This document shows positions 1-6,432 of a stretch of 13,669 nt of DNA, in pieces. This DNA is from JAWPMV01 sp038527215 (lineage in GTDB: Bacteria > Bacteroidota > Bacteroidia > J057): assembly GCA_038527215.1 (NCBI GenBank), contig JBCBGC010000172.1:1-13669 (forward strand), read 5' to 3'. The notes under the pieces were generated by a model. The model was not told the DNA's origin. It ran no database searches and was given only the letters and a program-made list of their open reading frames with translations. The translations under genes and the position numbers were made by a program. The first letter of the stretch is position 1; every line of letters begins with the position of its first letter.

Positions 1-158
1 AAGAAGCAGAAATTGACCCGGAAAAAGCAGAGGAAATCCAGCAGTTGAAATTCAGGCTGGAAAAAGTAAAGTTGAGCCTGGATTTTCGGAAGCAGAACCG
101 CAGTAAAATCGTCACCCAAAAAATGCAGGACCTCCTCCATCCCAAGCAAGACGAATAG
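1..158 (+). CDS. 3' end of an unidentified gene (partial)
   Basis: An open frame enters from the left edge and stops at TAG 156-158. It gives about 51 C-terminal residues, very rich in Glu, Lys and Gln (for example EIQQLKFRLEKVKLSL), which look like an amphipathic helix or coiled coil. No family is recognisable from this tail and no function is assigned. The stop lies only 2 bp from the stop of the converging sugar transferase gene, so the two transcripts must either overlap or end inside each other; no hairpin terminator is visible between them. The frame call is supported by the absence of stops across the visible part and by the tight fit to the neighbouring gene. Confidence 0.6.
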   Translation, partial: EAEIDPEKAEEIQQLKFRLEKVKLSLDFRKQNRSKIVTQKMQDLLHPKQDE

Positions 159-160
159 GT

Positions 161-1573
161 CTACTTCCCTCTCCCTTCCACAATCACGATCAAGGTATAC
201 AAGAGGATTTTAAAATCCAGGGCCAGAGACATGTTCTCAATGTAAAGGATATCGAACTTTAGCCGTTCTATCATCTCATCTACATTCGAGGCATAGCCAT
301 ATTTTACTTGCCCCCAGGAGGTGATGCCGGGTTTTACCTTGTGCAAATGCAGATAATGGGGGGCTCGTTCTACGATTTTGTCAATAAAATACTGACGCTC
401 CGGACGAGGCCCTACAAAGCTCATCTCACCCTTCAAAACATTCCAAAACTGGGGGAACTCATCTAACCTTAGTTTCCTCAACTTCAACCCAATGGGCGTG
501 ATCCTGGGGTCATTATCACTGGACAGGGCCGGTCCTTTTGCCTCTGCATCCACATACATGGAGCGAAATTTATAAATGTAGAAAGGTTTGCCTGCCTTAC
601 CGACGCGTTGCTGCTTAAAAAAGATGGGGCCAGGGGAGTCCATCCTAATCAATATGGCGATGACCAGGTAGACTGGACTGAGGAGAACCAGGGCCAACAG
701 CGAAGCCACAATATCAAAGACTCTTTTGCCTGCCCTTTCCCACACTTTCATGATCTGCGGAAAAACCTCAATCAGAGGTGCCCCGAGGATATGGGAAATT
801 TTTACACTGCCTACGATATAGTCATATACCCCAGGCACCACCTTGATATAGGCTGTAGTCCTTTCAGCCAGCGCAATCACCTTCCCTACTCTATCTGCTT
901 CATCCTCTTCCAGGGCTATGATGATTTCTTCAATCCGCTGGTCCCGGGCTACGGTTTCCAGCGAGTCAAGCTCCCCCAAACACGGCAGGGCATCCGCTAA
1001 CTCCTGATTGACCTTCCCATTGAGGCTTAGGTATCCTACGAATTCATAGCCCAGAGACCTTTTCATTCCTTCGAGCTCATGATAAATGCGCCGGGCCTGG
1101 CTTTTACTGCCAATCAATAGGGTCGGAAAGCGTAATTTTCTCCGCCGAATCCGAATATTGGTGCGGGTAGTGATCAGGAAACGGACCAGGGCCACGGCCC
1201 CAAATTGCAGGGTCATATAGGTGCCCAGGAGGATGCGCTGGGTAGAGGGATCGTCTGGTGCGTGGGCTTTGGAGGCATCATCCAGAAATATGGCAAAGAA
1301 CAATACCAGCACCCCAATGAGGGTATATTTGAAAATCTGAATGATCTCGTACATCCGGGAACGACGGAAAGGTTTGGTGTAGAGTCCGGCTATCGCGTAA
1401 ATACTTACCCAGATCACCCCCACCACAAAAGCGTTGATCAACTGCTGTTGATCGATATGCTTATCCTCATTAAAGGTCTGCCAGCGCAGCATGGCAAATC
1501 CCAGCCATATGCCGTAGCTACTCACAAAATCGCCGAGTAGATAGCCCAGATTTTGAAGTCGCCGTTTTAGCAT
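161..1573 (-). CDS. Exopolysaccharide polyprenyl-phosphate sugar-1-phosphate transferase (WcaJ/bacterial sugar transferase family)
   Basis: This inner-membrane enzyme would transfer a sugar-1-phosphate (often glucose-1-P) from a UDP-sugar to undecaprenyl phosphate, the first step in building an exopolysaccharide or capsule unit. The 470-residue length is typical. Four hydrophobic segments lie in about residues 8-135, followed by a Rossmann-like CoA-binding-type region (from about 148, LRFPTLLIGS) to about 275. The catalytic PGT domain starts near 281 (KRVFDIVAS) with its membrane-hairpin segment at about 284-307. It then shows the family hallmarks FFKQQRVGKAGKPFYIYKFRSM, LRLDEFPQFWNVLKGEMSFVGPRPE and VKPGITSWGQVKYGYA. 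The start ATG (1571-1573) puts the first membrane segment right behind a basic N-terminus (MLKRRL). The sugar specificity cannot be read from sequence, and no glycosyltransferase cluster is visible in the window. A TAnnTTTG promoter match lies about 50 bp upstream. Confidence 0.93.
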   Translation of the reverse strand: MLKRRLQNLGYLLGDFVSSYGIWLGFAMLRWQTFNEDKHIDQQQLINAFVVGVIWVSIYAIAGLYTKPFRRSRMYEIIQIFKYTLIGVLVLFFAIFLDDASKAHAPDDPSTQRILLGTYMTLQFGAVALVRFLITTRTNIRIRRRKLRFPTLLIGSKSQARRIYHELEGMKRSLGYEFVGYLSLNGKVNQELADALPCLGELDSLETVARDQRIEEIIIALEEDEADRVGKVIALAERTTAYIKVVPGVYDYIVGSVKISHILGAPLIEVFPQIMKVWERAGKRVFDIVASLLALVLLSPVYLVIAILIRMDSPGPIFFKQQRVGKAGKPFYIYKFRSMYVDAEAKGPALSSDNDPRITPIGLKLRKLRLDEFPQFWNVLKGEMSFVGPRPERQYFIDKIVERAPHYLHLHKVKPGITSWGQVKYGYASNVDEMIERLKFDILYIENMSLALDFKILLYTLIVIVEGRGK

Positions 1574-1625
1574 ACTTGTTCACCTTGCCGCATTCCTACA
1601 GGTTTTCTCCTGTTCTATTGGGTGG

Positions 1626-1633
1626 CAAATATA
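1626..1633 (-). promoter_or_regulatory. Bacteroidota-type -7 promoter element for the sugar transferase gene
   Basis: Read on the minus strand this is TATATTTG, a perfect match to the Bacteroidota -7 consensus TAnnTTTG. It lies 52 bp before the ATG of the sugar transferase and just downstream of the terminator of the gene behind it. No clear TTTG -33 element is seen; that position is occupied by the T-tract of the terminator. It suggests the transferase is transcribed separately from the upstream gene. Confidence 0.5.
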
Positions 1634-1644
1634 AGGACCAACAT

Positions 1645-1672
1645 AAAAAAAACCCACCCGGAGAGGGTGGGT
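1645..1672 (-). terminator. Intrinsic terminator of the secreted beta-protein gene
   Basis: On the minus strand an 8-bp perfect G+C-rich stem (ACCCACCC/GGGTGGGT, 1652-1659 with 1665-1672, 5-nt loop) is followed directly by a run of eight Ts (1645-1652 complement). This is a textbook rho-independent terminator, placed about 44 bp after the stop of the 1716-2435 gene and before the promoter-like element of the next gene on that strand. Confidence 0.85.
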
Positions 1673-1715
1673 CGCTACCATTTGCATGAACGGTGAAACT
1701 ACTACTACTACTTCT

Positions 1716-2435
1716 TTATTCTAAGCTGACGTCCTGAACGACAGCCTGACCATCTTTAATGATGAGTTGTTTCTGGCTTGGGAAGGGCTGAATGTGGGGC
1801 ATCCCTCGGGAAGCTACCACGATGTAATACATCCCATCTGCCAGGTTGCTGAATCGATACGTCCGGTCCCGGCCAAAGGCCTGGGTGGAAATCATATCTC
1901 CATCAGCATCATAGAGAGAGAGGTGAAAAACACTCGCCGTGGTTTTGGCAGGCCCCGTGGCCTTGCCCATAATAGCGCCCGTGAACTGGAGGCCAGCCTT
2001 CTTCGCTTCCGGCTTCTTCGCTTTCAACTCTTTACTAACCTCCCGCCTGTATCTAATCAACATCCAAGCTGAAGATGCCTTCTCCTCTATGCCTTCTATC
2101 TGTGCCAGCAATTCCCCACTATGTTGTTTCAATCTCACTTGAAGCTTACGGTTCTCTCTATTCCTAAACGCCGCAACCAACACCGGTTTTGCTTCTCCAC
2201 TAGCTTTGGAAAAAGACTGAGCCTCCACTTTTTCCAGTTCACAGGTACCTGAGGGACATTTGCCCCAGGCTTTTATATATGTACTATTTCCTTGTTGACT
2301 TATGACTATCCTGGGAATTTCACTGGTCTGGTTTACCCAGGTACCTAGAAATCCTTTCCAGGAGTTGGCATGCATGATGCCGGGATTACAAAGGAGCGAA
2401 AGTGTAAATGATAAGATTAAAAGGGCAGATTTCAT
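1716..2435 (-). CDS. Secreted two-domain beta protein, lipocalin-like plus carboxypeptidase-regulatory/Greek-key-like domain (hypothetical)
   Basis: The 239-residue protein begins with a Sec signal peptide (about 1-23, hydrophobic run then MHA|NSW), so it should act in the periplasm or outside the cell. Residues about 28-135 start with FLGTWVNQ and contain AWGKCPSGTC, a pattern resembling small beta-barrel domains in which a G-W-N strand is followed by a W-G-x-C...C pair; the two Cys could form a disulfide. A Lys/Ala linker (about 135-148) leads to a C-terminal beta sandwich (FTGAIMGK... YRFSNLADGMYYIVV) like carboxypeptidase-regulatory domains. No catalytic residues are obvious, so a binding role is more likely than an enzyme; no substrate is suggested. 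The gene is monocistronic, ends before a strong terminator, and is divergent from tilS. The 223-bp gap to tilS should hold both promoters, but no perfect TAnnTTTG match was found in it. Confidence 0.7.
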   Translation of the reverse strand: MKSALLILSFTLSLLCNPGIMHANSWKGFLGTWVNQTSEIPRIVISQQGNSTYIKAWGKCPSGTCELEKVEAQSFSKASGEAKPVLVAAFRNRENRKLQVRLKQHSGELLAQIEGIEEKASSAWMLIRYRREVSKELKAKKPEAKKAGLQFTGAIMGKATGPAKTTASVFHLSLYDADGDMISTQAFGRDRTYRFSNLADGMYYIVVASRGMPHIQPFPSQKQLIIKDGQAVVQDVSLE

Positions 2436-2658
2436 TACGATTTTATTTCATCAGCAATTGTTTGGTGGCTTGTACAGTGTTAAAAACAATTACTGTTCCA
2501 ATTGGCGAATGATTTGTTGCCATGTATGAATATAGACGCGTTTTATGCCTCATTTGCATGTATTTTGCGGGTTCACGGTCGTTTTGCCTACCTGAATGGT
2601 CCAAAAAACACCTTAAACTGTCCTATTTTTTACTACATTGATGTAAGAAAAGTTCTTC

Positions 2659-4014
2659 ATGCGCGAGATTTATGCGGAAAAAGTGGCTGCATTTGTCAGC
2701 AAGCATCCTCTTCCCAAGCCTCCAGAGGTCATATTAGTAGGAATTAGTGGGGGAGCCGACTCTGTCCTTCTGGCGCATGTCCTAAGAAAGCTTGGCTATC
2801 AGATTGCCTTGGCCCATGTAAACTATGGCCTGAGGGGTGCAGAGTCAGAAGCAGAAACTCAGCTGGTAAGCCGCTACGCTCAGACCTGGGAAGTCCCCCT
2901 TTATATCCACCGGCCTAGTCCGGAAGCCCTTGAGGCAACCACCCTATCCTTTCAAGAGGTGGCACGGAAAATTCGCTATGACTGGTTCGAAGAGGTAATG
3001 GCGCAGGAAAAAATAGCCTGCTGTGCCCTGGCTCATCATGCCGATGATCAGATAGAGAGCATCTTGATGAACTTTATGGAAGGGCATCATCCTTCCCTCT
3101 TGAAAGGCATTCCTCCGGTGCGTGGTCCTTATGTCCGTCCTTTACTCAGGCTGAGAAAAGCAGAGATCTTGGCGGCAGTTGAAGCTGAAGGTCTGGAATA
3201 TGGCATGGACAGTTCTAACCAAGAACTCAGTTACAGGCGGAATCAATACCGCCATCAACTCCTCCCTCATTTGGAGGCCTGGCAGGGCGGATTCCAGGAA
3301 CGGCTGCTGAAAAGATACCAACTACATTCCCAAGGACAGGATTGGCTGACAGAACAGTGTCGGGCGGTTTGGCAGCAGCTCTATCGCGCTGATGAGCAAG
3401 GATGGGAGGTCCACTTAGCAAACATGCCACCGCATGCTCCTCCCCTGGAACTGGTCCTGGCTTATGGGCTGGAGCTACACCATATACACGGATATGCGTT
3501 GTGGGCTGCGCTGGACTTAGCGAAAGGTCCGGCAGGGAAAAAACTGGAAGTAGCTCAAGGGGTACTCTATCGGACGAGCAGAGGCTTACAAATGATTTCT
3601 TCCTCGCCTTTTGGGCTAGCAGAGCCGATGACGCTGCTTCGTCAATATCCACAGGAAGCGGTGGAAATCTCCCTGCCAGGGGAGCGGATTCGTCTCCTTC
3701 CCTGGGAAGGGCCGATGGATTTTCAGTCTGGGTACCATTTTCTTGATGCCGGGCGCATTTCCTTTCCGCTACACCTGCGGCCCCTGGCCACCGGAGACCG
3801 CATGCTGCCGCTGGGAATGAACGGCCAGCAAAAACTCAGCGACATCATGGTCAACCGGAAGTTTAGCCCACGGCAAAAGCAACAAGCCTGGGTCTTGGTT
3901 GACCAGGACCGCATCCTGTTGTTAAAAGGATTTCGCATTTCAGAGCATGTCAAAATCAGCGATCACACCCAACAGATCCTGGCCATAGAAGTGACAAAAG
4001 TGTCTGCTCCCTGA
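2659..4014 (+). CDS. tilS: tRNA(Ile)-lysidine synthetase
   Basis: TilS attaches lysine to C34 of the minor isoleucine tRNA (CAU anticodon) using ATP, changing decoding from AUG to AUA; it is essential in most bacteria. The 451 residues carry the N-type ATP pyrophosphatase P-loop SGGADS (30-35) after the strand VILVGI. The conserved AHHADDQIES motif starts at 125 and is followed by the G-x-x-x-x-L-L-K-G-I-P-P-V-R segment and the RRNQYRHQLLPHL helix. The TilS C-terminal domain starts near 373 (LRPLATGDRMLPLGMNG) and continues through KLSDIMVNRK and LLKGFRISEHVKISDHT, all as expected. The ATG at 2659 leaves a normal short N-terminus before the P-loop. A thioredoxin gene follows after 52 bp on the same strand, but with its own promoter-like element. 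Confidence 0.96.
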   Translation: MREIYAEKVAAFVSKHPLPKPPEVILVGISGGADSVLLAHVLRKLGYQIALAHVNYGLRGAESEAETQLVSRYAQTWEVPLYIHRPSPEALEATTLSFQEVARKIRYDWFEEVMAQEKIACCALAHHADDQIESILMNFMEGHHPSLLKGIPPVRGPYVRPLLRLRKAEILAAVEAEGLEYGMDSSNQELSYRRNQYRHQLLPHLEAWQGGFQERLLKRYQLHSQGQDWLTEQCRAVWQQLYRADEQGWEVHLANMPPHAPPLELVLAYGLELHHIHGYALWAALDLAKGPAGKKLEVAQGVLYRTSRGLQMISSSPFGLAEPMTLLRQYPQEAVEISLPGERIRLLPWEGPMDFQSGYHFLDAGRISFPLHLRPLATGDRMLPLGMNGQQKLSDIMVNRKFSPRQKQQAWVLVDQDRILLLKGFRISEHVKISDHTQQILAIEVTKVSAP

Positions 4015-4038
4015 CTGGAAAAAGTGCGGGGAAGGACT

Positions 4039-4046
4039 TAATTTTG
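4039..4046 (+). promoter_or_regulatory. Bacteroidota-type -7 promoter element before the thioredoxin gene
   Basis: TAATTTTG matches TAnnTTTG exactly and sits in the short gap after tilS, 20 bp before the ATG at 4067. Transcription starting about 7 bp downstream would leave a very short leader. No good -33 TTTG is seen. It may give the thioredoxin gene expression independent of tilS; a chance match in an A+T-rich gap is possible. Confidence 0.4.
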
Positions 4047-4066
4047 TTAAAAATTTCATTCAGCAT

Positions 4067-4855
4067 ATGGTTGATTTTCAGTCCCAGGTTATCGCTCGTA
4101 GTCATGAGATTCCCGTGGTGGTCGATTTTTGGGCTCCCTGGTGTGGACCTTGCCGTACCTTAGGTCCACTGATTGAGCAAATGGCGTCAGAGGCCGCAGG
4201 AGCCTGGGAATTGGTCAAGGTAAATACGGAGGAACAGCAAGATATCGCTCAGCAGTACCAAATCATGAGCATTCCGGCCGTGAAAATGTTCTGGCAAGGG
4301 CAGGTCAAAGGGGAATTTGTAGGGGCCTTGCCGCGCCATCAGATTGACCAATGGCTCAAGCAAAACCTGCCGGATCATGCCAAGGAAGCTTTTTCCGGGC
4401 TCCTGCAAGCCTGGGAAGTTCAGGACCCTGCCAGCCTATCTCAGCGCCTGGAAGCCTTTGAAGCGGAAAACCCCGGCCATGCGCAGGTTTCCTTAGCTAA
4501 AGCTTTTATTCACCTACCGGAAAATCCTGCCTTAGCAGAAGAAGTCCTGGCCCAAACCCCACAAACAGGAGAGAATAAAGACTGGATTGAGGATCTACAA
4601 GCCCTGCATGCTTTTTTACAGACGCCCGCTGCCGGACCAGAATCCTTTGTGGACGCCTTTTCAACTGCCCAACGAGCCTTCCGGGCCAGAGAATGGGAGG
4701 CAGCCCTGAAAGCCCTCATTCAGGCGGTCATGGTGGATAAGCAATTCGAGGATGAGTTGCCGAGAAGGGCTACTGTCGCGCTCATGCGCAGACTCGGCCA
4801 GCAGCATCCCCTCAGCCGGCAGTATGACCGCATGTTTAGCATGGCTTTGTATTAA
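4067..4855 (+). CDS. CnoX/YbbN-like thioredoxin-domain protein with C-terminal helical (TPR-like) region
   Basis: Residues 1-105 are a complete thioredoxin fold: PVVVDFWAPWCGPC with the redox pair C26 and C29, and the cis-proline P70 in SIPAVKMF. Residues about 110-262 are helical and end in a segment (DELPRRATVALMRRLGQQHPLSRQYDRMFSMAL) closely resembling the end of YbbN/CnoX proteins, whose tail contains tetratricopeptide-like helices. CnoX-type proteins act in the cytoplasm as redox-linked holdases that protect folding substrates and pass them to GroEL and DnaK. The intact CGPC suggests real disulfide chemistry, unlike the E. coli protein, which has SQHC. The start fits the fold, with only 15 residues before the first core strand. 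There is no signal peptide. Same strand as tilS, 52 bp downstream. Confidence 0.88.
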   Translation: MVDFQSQVIARSHEIPVVVDFWAPWCGPCRTLGPLIEQMASEAAGAWELVKVNTEEQQDIAQQYQIMSIPAVKMFWQGQVKGEFVGALPRHQIDQWLKQNLPDHAKEAFSGLLQAWEVQDPASLSQRLEAFEAENPGHAQVSLAKAFIHLPENPALAEEVLAQTPQTGENKDWIEDLQALHAFLQTPAAGPESFVDAFSTAQRAFRAREWEAALKALIQAVMVDKQFEDELPRRATVALMRRLGQQHPLSRQYDRMFSMALY

Positions 4856-5072
4856 GCAAGTAAATTTTTCGTCGGATTCATCCATGGTACGCTGCCATCC
4901 CCTCAATTCCTGGGTAGGCTTACTAAAAAAAAAATACCGTTTACTCAATATCGGATACCACTTACCTACAGGCCTTGAATTTACCCCCTTGTTTTAGGTT
5001 CTTTGAGTAAGGAAAAAAGGAAGCAGCCAAGGCTTTTTGATCCTTTACAGCATAACCAAAAAAACCAATTAC

Positions 5073-5861
5073 ATGGACGCTAAAGGTTCACTTAAACGTC
5101 GTCAATTTTTAGGTAAAGGTGCCACTGCGCTTGGAGCGGTCAGTCTCCTTCCTTTATTAGGCTTTACCGAGGATGAGGCGCTCCAACTTGAAGCTAAGCT
5201 CACCGCACCAGTTAAAACCATTTTTGTATCCGAAAGTGGGGCTTATGCCGAAAAAGGTGTCCCAAAATTTGTTCTGGGAGCCTTACGCGCCAACGATCCG
5301 GAAAAAGCCGAATCGGATTTTAAAGCCTACAGAAATACCCACAATTATTTCACCAAGCTTAGTTATAAGAGTACAGACAAATATAAAGGGCCTCTGGTAA
5401 ATAGTTGGATTCAGTACATGCTAAACTCCAATGGGAACCTGAATTTTCGGGCACATATCATTGATAATCCCCAAATGTATTCCGGCCAGCCCGTTCTTGG
5501 GATGAGCAAGAATAACAATCCTTCAAGGCTCAAAAGATGGGACGAGAAAACCAATATTTATAAAGGCCTGGTCCAAAATTGGTCAAAGGCGCCTGATGTC
5601 GTCGTAAAAAGTCAATCATCCTTTGGACCGACCCAATCTTTTATCCAAAATTTCCTCAGTAAAACCGGCAAAAATATAGCTTCAGTAGCTACGCACGACT
5701 GCCAGCTACTACAATTTGCCGATTTTCTGACAGGTTGCATCTGGGGAGATATTACACAAACCCAAAGCACGGTAAAAAAGGCTTGCATCAACGATCTTAA
5801 AAGCTTACTCAGCGTATCTGAATTAAGCAGCGTAAATAAATCAGCTTTTAAGGTTTCCTGA
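5073..5861 (+). CDS. Tat-signal protein with a DUF3800-like (RNase H-fold) domain
   Basis: I choose ATG 5073 over a TTG at 5037 because it places a twin-arginine signal right at the N-terminus: SLKRRQFLGKG (6-16) followed by a weakly hydrophobic stretch to about residue 31. The mature 230 residues match the layout of DUF3800: IFVSESGAY (50-58) at the place of the usual DESG strand, FVLGALRA, a K-L-x-x-K-S segment, FRAHIID, and near the end QLLQFADFLTGC (211-222, D217). DUF3800 proteins are RNase H-like and often found in defence or mobile contexts; they are normally cytoplasmic. Here the first Asp of DESG is replaced by Ser (S53), so catalysis may be altered or lost. By eye the gene is A+T-richer than its neighbours, which hints at transfer. 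The 217 bp before it show no clear promoter or terminator. The gene could also be an unrelated secreted protein; the family call rests on motifs only. Confidence 0.6.
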   Translation: MDAKGSLKRRQFLGKGATALGAVSLLPLLGFTEDEALQLEAKLTAPVKTIFVSESGAYAEKGVPKFVLGALRANDPEKAESDFKAYRNTHNYFTKLSYKSTDKYKGPLVNSWIQYMLNSNGNLNFRAHIIDNPQMYSGQPVLGMSKNNNPSRLKRWDEKTNIYKGLVQNWSKAPDVVVKSQSSFGPTQSFIQNFLSKTGKNIASVATHDCQLLQFADFLTGCIWGDITQTQSTVKKACINDLKSLLSVSELSSVNKSAFKVS

Positions 5862-6240
5862 CTTGATAAACATATATCCTGGCACCAAAGCTATGGGCGT
5901 TGGATGTGCGAACGATCGTACGCATAATTTCAGGATTAACAATATATTTTCATTACCTGGCACCAAAGCTATAGGCGTTGGATGTGCGAACGATCGTACG
6001 CATAATCTCGGGTAATTTTACAAGATATTCATTACCTGGCACCAAAGCTATAGGCGTTGGATGTGCGAACGATCGTACGCATAATTTCGGGTAATTTCAT
6101 AAGATATTCATTACCTGGCACCAAAGCTATGGGCGTTGGATGTGCGAACGATGGTACGCATAATTTCGGGTAATGCTACAAGATATTCATTACCTGGCAC
6201 CGAAGCTATGGGCGTTGGATGTGCGAACGATCGTACGCAT
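5848..6240 (-). other. Five tandem mini-ORFs antisense to the array, 16-residue peptide MRTIVRTSNA(Y/H)SFGAR
   Basis: On the minus strand every repeat unit holds an ATG frame encoding MRTIVRTSNA(Y/H)SFGAR. Coordinates including the stop are 6190-6240, 6111-6161, 6032-6082, 5953-6003 and 5848-5925. The first four end in the double stop TAATGA. The last (leftmost) runs on for nine more residues (IYVYQVRKP) into the 3' end of the DUF3800 gene. Among the three variable sites inside the coding part, two are silent (ACG/ACC for Thr3, TTT/TTC for Phe13) and one is Tyr/His at position 11. Read on the plus strand, the same three changes all alter amino acids. The peptide is basic (three Arg) and has no membrane character. 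No Shine-Dalgarno sequence precedes the ATGs, but Bacteroidota rarely use one. Whether they are translated is unknown; they may equally be a by-product of a structured repeat. Confidence 0.35.
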
Positions 6241-6268
6241 AATTTCGGGTAATGCTACCAAATATTCA
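5878..6268. repeat. Tandem array of five 78/79-bp units with conserved dyads
   Basis: Units begin at 5878, 5956, 6035, 6114 and 6193 (spacings 78, 79, 79, 79), each starting CCTGGCACCAAAGC. The first 53 bp are almost identical in all five; within them only four positions vary. The last 25 bp are similar in units 2-4, diverged in unit 1, and run out in unit 5. Each unit holds two dyads: CCAAAGCTATAGGCGTTGG (4 bp, an A.G mismatch, 2 bp, 5-nt loop) and a stem TGTGCG/CGCATA continuing through an A.A mismatch into AC-GATC-GT. A third (CGGGTAAT with ATTACCTG of the next unit) spans the unit boundary. The 79-bp period is not a multiple of 3, so no long repeat protein is encoded. The segments between the cores are not unique, so this is not CRISPR. 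The left edge begins 17 bp after the DUF3800 stop. Confidence 0.92.
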
Positions 6269-6295
6269 GCGAACACCGGTTCCGTTGCAGGTAAG

Positions 6296-6314
6296 TTCCA
6301 GGAACTTCCAGGAA
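6296..6314. promoter_or_regulatory. Pair of TTCCAGGAA palindromes upstream of the toxin operon
   Basis: TTCCAGGAA occurs at 6296-6304 and again at 6306-6314, a spacing of 10 bp, about one helical turn. Each is a palindrome with a central A, and the first extends to GTTCCAGGAAC. Such phased pairs are typical of binding sites for dimeric repressors or activators. The site lies 115-133 bp before the carrier start. No perfect -7 element was found between it and the gene, and chance cannot be excluded. Confidence 0.3.
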
Positions 6315-6378
6315 ATCCCTGTTTCTACCTTTTGCCTGCTCCCAGGTAGAGAAGCATCCCTTTCAGCTTTTCTCATCC

Positions 6379-6386
6379 GGGAGGAG
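6379..6386 (+). promoter_or_regulatory. Strong Shine-Dalgarno sequence before the leader ORF
   Basis: GGGAGGAG ends 7 nt before the ATG at 6394, ideal spacing for ribosome binding. It is 42 nt from the carrier start at 6429, too far to serve it directly. Such strong sites are unusual in Bacteroidota. It therefore argues that the leader frame at 6394 is the entry point for ribosomes on this mRNA. Confidence 0.45.
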
Positions 6387-6393
6387 AGAATCT

Positions 6394-6432
6394 ATGCACA
6401 AAAGAGGCAATCATATTGATCACCTACCATGA
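6394..6432 (+). CDS. Putative 12-residue leader peptide overlapping the toxin carrier start
   Basis: The frame encodes MHKRGNHIDHLP and stops at TGA 6430-6432, which overlaps the carrier ATG (6429-6431) as ATGA. With the strong Shine-Dalgarno sequence ahead of it, this is the classic layout for translational coupling, in which a ribosome ending the leader restarts on the downstream gene. The carrier has no ribosome site of its own. The peptide has three His but no run of one amino acid, so attenuation is not obvious. A chance ATG behind a G+A-rich stretch is the alternative. Confidence 0.35.
   Translation: MHKRGNHIDHLP

Noticed and set aside
1698..1712. (ACT)5 microsatellite just after the stop of the secreted beta-protein gene
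   Set aside because: Short, noncoding, with no sign of function; phase variation is not supported because it lies downstream of the gene.
5037..5072. TTG start giving 12 more residues to the DUF3800-like protein
   Set aside because: The ATG at 5073 puts the twin-arginine motif at the normal distance from the N-terminus, and the extra residues would precede it without purpose.
5900..6247. A promoter in each repeat unit (TTG, 22 bp, TAATTTCG, pointing at the toxin operon)
   Set aside because: The -7 element differs from TAnnTTTG in every copy (TTCG, CTCG or TTCA) and the spacing is slightly long; not convincing.
5878..6268. CRISPR array
   Set aside because: The sequences between the conserved cores are nearly the same in units 2-4, so there are no unique spacers; the unit is a plain tandem repeat and no cas genes are present.
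5878..6268. Integron attC array, because each unit contains GTTGGAT, which fits the GTTRRRY core
   Set aside because: No matching RYYYAAC partner lies at the right place, there are no cassettes between copies and no integrase in the window.
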